From contig WION01000041.1 of assembly GCA_015039365.1 (NCBI GenBank), positions 186,001-250,000 of the forward strand: DNA of 64,000 nt. Reading direction: 5' to 3'. This document shows, in pieces, positions 58,182 to 64,000 of this stretch (position 1 is its first letter; each line of letters starts with the position of its first letter). Position numbers and translations under genes: made by a program. The notes under the pieces are model-generated. The model did not search any database and was not told where the DNA came from. It saw only the letters and a program-made list of their open reading frames with translations. The stretch is from Amanita rubescens. Taxonomy: Eukaryota > Basidiomycota > Agaricomycetes > Agaricales > Amanitaceae.

Positions 58182-61001
58182 TTACTCTTCCAAAAGCTCA
58201 TGCGTGTTCTTCTGAACGCCCAACAAACTCTCCAGCTCCTTCACCCTCTTTTCCCAGCCTTCCACCTCTGCCAACCGCTCTTCCAACACCTTAATCTCCC
58301 TATCAATCCCCATCCGTTCTTCTTCCGTCCCTACCTTTGTAAGCGTCCAACGTGCTGAGCCGTCCTCGCCCTGGAGCGTCAACAGCTGTCGATGGTACTT
58401 TGCCAGAGAAGGCCGCAGAGAGATTGTGATGAGCGTGATACCGAGAGATTTGGCACTCTCGTACATCTGCCCTTCAACATCGCTCGAAACAGCCGACGTA
58501 CATTCTGTATAACCGGAATTAGAGAGAGAGAGAGAGAGAGAGAGAAAGAGGCAGTCCAATAGAATCGCACCATCTAGAATTGCAAACTTTGGCAGTTGAT
58601 AAAACACCCTTGCCATTCCCATCTAAACCACATTCTCTTTCAGGTTCATAACAAACAGTCAAACAGTAGTCACTCACCCTCTGCTTCTCACCCCCACTCA
58701 ACACATCTCTCCACTCCTTTCTCGTAAACCACCCACCCTCTCTCTCAGGTAAATGATCCAAATGAACCATCCGCAAAATCTCCATCAACTTCTTCATACC
58801 CTCCTCAACCCCTCCTTCCATCTCGCACCGATCCACAAAGTCAGCATACGAATCAGGGTAGATCACTTGATCGAGCAAACTCCCGCTGACCATGTACGAC
58901 CGTTGTGGAACGACAAAGACGTTCCGTTTACCGTCCTCAGAACGGGCAGGCGGTCGCTGCACCCTGGCTGATGTGCCGCCAAGCAGATTGCCAGAATCGC
59001 TCGGTGGCCATAGACCAGCCAGCACCCTCGCCACGCTAGTCTTTCCTACCCCATTTGAGCCGGTAATCATCAAATGCTCGCCCTGTCTTAGTATGAGCGA
59101 TAGGTCTTTCACCAAGGGCGGATGCACGTGATGATGGGCATGTGAGCTTGAAAACCCGTTTTCGTCAGTGCCGTTCTGCGGTTGAGAAGGAACGCAGATA
59201 TCAGCGTGTTCGACGATAATCCCGTTATCGGGAGAAACTTCGCCTTGGGGAAGCGGGGGAAGATTGTGCAGAGTCGAGATGAGGGTATATAGTCGTGTTG
59301 TAAGTCCAGCAAGTTCCAATAGATCCTTGTATGCGTACATGACGCGACCGCCGGCGTCCGCAAGTGAGAGAAGAAGCCGTCGGTTGGAGATGTAGGCTGT
59401 AGGAGGAATTAGGATGGGCACTATAGAGATGAATTGACACTTACTCTCCGTTCGTTCGGCTACCGCATCGTCCGGCCTCTCTACGATTCTGGAATCCCAT
59501 TCTCCTGCCTGTATTCCGATACTTCTCCGAGCGCGTGTATATAAAAGGGGCACGGCAATTAATCCGTACCCCGCCGCTGACCATAGATACTTGATAACAT
59601 AATCTTCCGTCCATTCATATGCAATACGAATCTATCATGAAAAACGTCAATTGATGTTCCATGGAAAATAATAGGCGTACTTTGTAAATGGAGTTGACGT
59701 GTCTGATCAATTTTAGGTATGCTTTCGTCAAAACGTCCTTTTCCCTTAATCCACCATTGTAGAACCTGGATATATTCGTTAAATAACTGAATATGTGAGT
59801 GAAGATGAATGACATACGCGATCTCCTCTGCTTCTCTCCCTATCCGTCCCATACCGGCCCTGTATTCGCCTTCCAATCTAGCCTCTACAGCTGCCAAGCG
59901 ACCAAAAGCGGGCGTAACAGCTCTTAGGATAGTAATTGTTGCGTAATAATTGGCAAAGAGAAGTACAGTTCCGCGGAAACCGAGTGATCGTGATAGTTGA
60001 CTGGTAAACAACACAAGGTCCAGAGAGGGTTTGAGAATGTTTCCGCTGAACACAGAATAGGTGAGTTGACGGAGCAGCAATGAAACAATGTAAACGCACT
60101 AAAGTCCTGAGAGGGATTCTGCCCATGCATCAACGTCCGCTGTGATATACTGGTCGACACCTTCGAGTCCTGAGCGGTAATATCGAAGGTATGGAAAGGC
60201 AGAGAGGTAAAGATCGTGGATATAGCGAGTGAGCCGCGTACGAAGACGCAGAGACAACTTTGATTGCAGATGTCGGATCTAAGCCGGTTCAGTATGAAGG
60301 TTTGACCAATGTGATAACTACTTGCCATGGAATTGGTATATGTACTAGGGATTGCAAGAAGGAACCATAAACCGAGGCCTCTTAGAAACCCCTTGCCATC
60401 GCCTTTGACCTGGAAACGATCCGTTTAGACAATGACCGGATTGACAGACTCCTATGCTCACCAGATCTCTGACGATAACGCCATCAAGTTTTGCTACTGC
60501 GATGCTCAATACAGTCCGTAGGATGAGGAAACAAGAGTGTGAAAAGACAATTAGCGTTTCTTTAGACTGTAGATGCGGAAATGCAATGCGGGAGAGAATA
60601 GCGCGGAATTGTTGGAGAAAAGCGGCGTCTATGTTTGGTTTTGCTTTGACAGAGGAAGGAATGGGTGGAAAATGCGGCGCATCCGAAGCGAATACCTCGA
60701 CTGGTGTTGGCTGGATCTTGACCTGATCTCATCTGATGAGCGACAGCTGTACACAATGTGGGTATATCCTTACCTTGGACAACCGGTCACGATACAAAAC
60801 CAAAAGCGTCTTTCCACCATCAGGATCGTTGAGATACACTTGTTGGGTAGCCTTGATTATTTCACTAGGTGTTAGCGCCTTCTCGGCAAGTCTCGTCAGC
60901 GCATGTCGTGAAAAGCGGACAAATCTCGAGCGCTGCAAGAGAAAAGCTAAGAGTATGACTGCGAGCGCGCATCTTGTCGCTGGCTTTGAGAAGACGGCCA
61001 T
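58182..61001 (-). CDS. Peroxisomal ABC half-transporter (ABCD family)
   Basis: Imports fatty acyl-CoAs into peroxisomes as a half-transporter dimer (Pxa1/Pxa2 group). ATG at 61001; about ten exons. The N-terminal anchor (CALAVILLAFLLQRS) is followed by the membrane domain: LIVFSHSCFLILRTVLSIAV, AKLDGVIVRDL, GFLRGLGLWFLLAIPSTYTN, GVDQYITADVDAWAESL, LFANYYATITILRAVTPAFG and AVEARLEGEYRAGMGRIGRE (the EAA-like loop). The nucleotide-binding domain has Walker A TGSNGVGKTSVARVLAGLWP, the Q-loop VPQRSYM, signature LSGGEKQR, Walker B FAILDECTSAVS (split by an intron at about 58,505-58,568) and the H-loop region TLITISLRPSL. A charged coiled-coil tail ends the protein. I saw no frame break. Which of the two Pxa subunits it is cannot be told. 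Confidence 0.88.
58528..58548. repeat. (GA)n/(CT)n tract in an ABC-gene intron
   Basis: About ten CT units on the minus strand, directly upstream of the splice acceptor TTATACAG, so it forms the pyrimidine tract of that intron. Confidence 0.8.
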
Positions 61002-62895
61002 TCAAGCCAGACGCTGCTCGGGTGACCGCAAACTTGTCCAAGTTCTAACATGTGATTGTCGGATTACGTAATGAAGCATCGAGCACAGCCACATTCACAT
61101 TTTGAAAAAGAATTCGAAAGAAGCACGCTTTTGCATATGATACCGCTTATGCGATTCATTTTGGATGACAACAAGAATACTGGTGTTTGTACTGAAAGAT
61201 GGTTTAGGGTCATCGGCTCTTCGAAAGACCTGATCTCCGTTGGCCAGAAATTCCAGGCGTGTTGGGTGCGGTGGAGTCGTGCATTGCATGCATGAAGATA
61301 GGTAGGCTTTTACCTCTAAATCGTCTGCGGAGCTGAGATTAAAACGCCTTATCAGCAGGCTGGTGCCTGACGCCGTCGACGGCCCTGTAACTCACTTACA
61401 ACAGTTTCAGCTCATATTTGGGCACTCCCTATGGTACCCGCACTCGGACCGATTGGCCCGGGTTTGCTGTTAACCATGACGTCTTATAATTCCCTCTCAA
61501 AAGTAATCCATTACACGGCTCCCGTTTACGCAACGACTCTCGGGAAAATAACAAGCGCATTTGGCTTTTCCAACGCGCTACGAGGACCGCGGAGCTTGAT
61601 TCAAAATTTCAAGCTCGGGACGCGTAACTAAAGCCCCGAGAACTTGAATTTGCGCAATCGCCGCGTGTCACCGCATTGTATTTGGGCGTCATGGGCGTCA
61701 AACGTTTATGACTCAACGAAGCGTCTCGGAGGATTGTGCAGCCGGCTTAGAGTGCTTCCAACGGGCCTGCCTCGTGCTTGGCATGCTGATCAACCATTCT
61801 TTATATGCAAGTATCAGCACCGTCACAGGGTCGTCATTCGGAATAAACATTTCCTTGCCTCAACGGGATTATCTGACCAAGCAAGCGACGAGCAACCGTA
61901 TACATGCTCCTTCCCACAAGAAGGTTTAGCGCAATTCAAAACGCACATGCCATCGCTCCCGAGTCCCGTCACTAGGCGTCCGATGGGAACCTGACAAAGC
62001 TGCATTTTTCGCCTAATTGGCTAAGAGATGCGACCTCGGTACGGTACGGACGTGCGGAAGCAGGCAATTGTTAGCGGCCCCCTTGAGCACCGCCACCAGC
62101 GCGCTCATCCATACCAGATACAGATAGAAACATATACCTGCGTTTATTCAATCAGTCCTCGTGTAGGCCTGCTTCACATTTTCAGCCTCGGAGGCTAGAA
62201 GCTACTTGTCATAACACCTTCCGAGCGCTTCCTCACATGAACCGAATCGGATGAGAGAACCTTTACTAATAGCGTGAAATTAACTAAACACGTGATGAAA
62301 AAAACAAAAAGTCATCTGCATTCGTACAAGAGTTACAGCGGCAAACCCGACAGGTCGATATCCGGCGCGGGTGGGAAAACCCTTTGAAACGAAATTGGAC
62401 GATTGAGACCTCGTGCTCTATTTTTACCTAGACGAGAATAGCGTGGGTTTTCTCTGGCGACCATTGCGGATCGCAAGCCCCGGTCTAGGGAAGAACAGGG
62501 AAGTCCTGGTGCAGTTCTCTAGAATCAGACTGCAATGGAAGAAGCGTTTGATAGCTATTTCAGTGGCTATGTAGCAGGATTGGCAGGCCAAGTCACCATT
62601 TGACTGGTGTCATGATGGGGGCCTAGGCTGTGCTATTTTTATTTAAATTTAGCCGGACTTTTTCATCTCGTGGGCGCAAGCGTGTCCCAGAACAGAATGA
62701 TGTTCTGTGCGGCTTTCCCCTCGTGGAATGAGCATGATTGGTATGTGGAGTACCCACCCGAACGGTATAAAGATGGTGGATCCTCGCATGCCACCAAATC
62801 AGTCTCTGCTTCATTCAAGCCGTCTTCAACTTTATAACGCTCTGCATCTCTTGTTATCTTGAAGGGATAAAGAACGTAAGTTGTGATTCCATTCA
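61002..62895. other. Long intergenic region
   Basis: About 1.9 kb. Frames at 61,056-61,295, 61,431-61,631 and 61,644-61,994 overlap each other and have no family features. No repeat or RNA gene recognised. Confidence 0.35.
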
Positions 62896-62946
62896 TTCGT
62901 AATTGTGCCTTTTTCATGTATATATACCCTACCAGTCCGCAGCAGA

Positions 62947-63504
62947 ATGCTAAAAACAACCAGTGTTTCGTACATCCAGTCACCCCCACCAGCAATGGCA
63001 TATTCCTCCTCACAGAGTTCATCCTCGTCCGATGACGAACCTGGATACTACTTCGCATTGGCAGGCGTAAAAGGAGAGATCCATCTCGTTCAGAGTATGT
63101 ATTACCGATATCCATATACTAACGCACACAACTGACGCGTTTCATGATTTCATCTCCCCCAGTATCACTATCTACCCCGCCCTCGGCAATGACTCTGATT
63201 GACATTAAATTGTTCAAACACGAGTTGGCCACTATATTTCCGGCACGTTCAGACGACTACAATGCATCCCAAGGATGTGCGCGTCATCCAACGGATAGAG
63301 GACGACTCGGTGCGGTACGAAGAGGACAGAGGAACAGTCTTCCTGGCAAAGGAAATCGTGGAACAAATGAGGAAGTTCAGTATGGCGGCCACCAGAATAG
63401 TATCCGCGGAGAAAAGGCAGAGCCGATACCACCTCCCTACGCAGTACGCGTATGGGTCGTTTTATTGGCAATCGAGGAGAATGAATCAGAATGGCAAAGT
63501 GTAG
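62947..63504 (+). pseudogene. Possible decayed histone-H3-like gene
   Basis: Tentative. A Ser/Asp-rich start (ATG at 62947) is followed after an intron-like gap by MTLIDIKLF and, one frame over, by TTTMHPKDVRVIQRIEDD. Allowing one extra T at 63,237-63,239, the distance from LF to the Met before PKD is 15 residues, as in histone H3, where the last helix reads VTIMPKDIQLARRI. A charged stretch (YEEDRGTVFLAKEIVEQMRK) continues to the stop at 63,504, which H3 lacks. No α1 helix is recognisable. It could equally be an unrelated small protein. Confidence 0.3.
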
Positions 63505-64000
63505 CTGAGGTACGGTGGAGCGTCAATGGTGATGCAATCTCGTTCCTGTGGGGGTCATCAGGGGGCATTTCCGGGGTTTGGGTGGGAGAGTTCCACATGT
63601 GCAGGCGCTTGCACTTCCATGAACGTGTCTCGAGAGACTAACAGCAATTGTGTATTAGTATCTATGTACCTGTCAATCACTGTAATATTATGCAAAAGTA
63701 TGTCGAATTATAATCAATTGCTGTACCATGACGTTTGAACTGTCAACGCTGGTGAAAATGGCCTTGTGATCTTATCGCATCAGATCATCACTAAGCAAAG
63801 TCACATCTGTGCGACAGTGGCACAGTGGCACCCATATTTTTGTTCTCACTTTGCCTGCTCAGGAGGGACGATTAGGGAAAGAAGCATTTAAAATCAATTC
63901 CATATTTCTGTCGGCTGCTGGAATTCTAGCAAGCATTATAAATTCGTTCGAGAAGCGGACCATGTGAAAGGCGGCTATAATTGCTTGGGCCCCAGAAGCG
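63505..64000. other. Right edge, no gene seen
   Basis: About 500 bp. Tandem-like CAGTGGCACAGTGGCAC near 63,815. No coding signal. Confidence 0.35.

Overview
This is nuclear DNA of a filamentous fungus, almost certainly a mushroom-forming basidiomycete (Agaricomycetes). Evidence: protein genes are cut by many short introns (about 45-65 nt, GT/GC-AG, with CTAAC/CTGAC-type branch sites); gene families are fungal (RRG7, ABCD half-transporter, QDE-1-type RNA-dependent RNA polymerase, basidiomycete-type G-alpha, F-box/LRR proteins); genes lie on both strands with 0.1-2.8 kb spacers. I found no rRNA, tRNA, CRISPR or intact transposon.

Layout. 1-3.0 kb (-): a large unrecognised protein running off the left edge. 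3.8-5.1 (+): intronless F-box protein. 5.2-7.7 (+): mitochondrial DEAD-box helicase. 7.8-10.1 (+): CTP synthase. 10.3-18.5 (+): an accessory block of five small predicted secreted-protein genes in two families (two tandem copies of family 1, three of family 2), several decayed. 18.6-19.5 (+): TPMT-type methyltransferase. 20.0-21.2 (+): mitochondrial carrier. 22.6-24.3 (-): unknown protein with Ser/Thr repeats and a coiled-coil tail. 25.7-26.6 (+): mitochondrial ribosome recycling factor. 26.8-31.4 (-): SNF2/RING helicase. 32.0-41.2 (-): two short-chain dehydrogenases plus a broken third, enclosing a nucleotidyltransferase-like protein and an EEP/TDP2-like phosphodiesterase. 42.0-42.7 (-): DUF6914-like protein. 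43.4-44.3 (+): RRG7. 44.8-47.1 (-): unusual G-alpha. 49.6-51.2 (+): F-box/LRR protein. 54.0-58.0 (+): RNA-dependent RNA polymerase. 58.2-61.0 (-): peroxisomal ABCD half-transporter. 62.9-63.5 (+): possible decayed histone-H3-like gene.

The genes do not form one pathway. Four (helicase, carrier, RRF, RRG7) act in mitochondria; the polymerase belongs to RNA silencing. The most interesting part is 10.3-18.5 kb: the two secreted families differ in mature sequence, yet four of the five copies share the same core promoter, a TATA-like box exactly 32 bp upstream of the 12-mer GAGCTGGTCTCC. Family 1 is also built from two copies of one exon module. Other notable points are very small exons (11 nt in the SNF2 Walker A, 4 nt in G-alpha switch II), a G-alpha whose catalytic Gln is His, and repeated single-base frame breaks in conserved genes, mostly one-base duplications clustered between 5 and 21 kb, which look like assembly errors but need read-level proof. 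Exon borders were worked out by eye from splice signals and family conservation.
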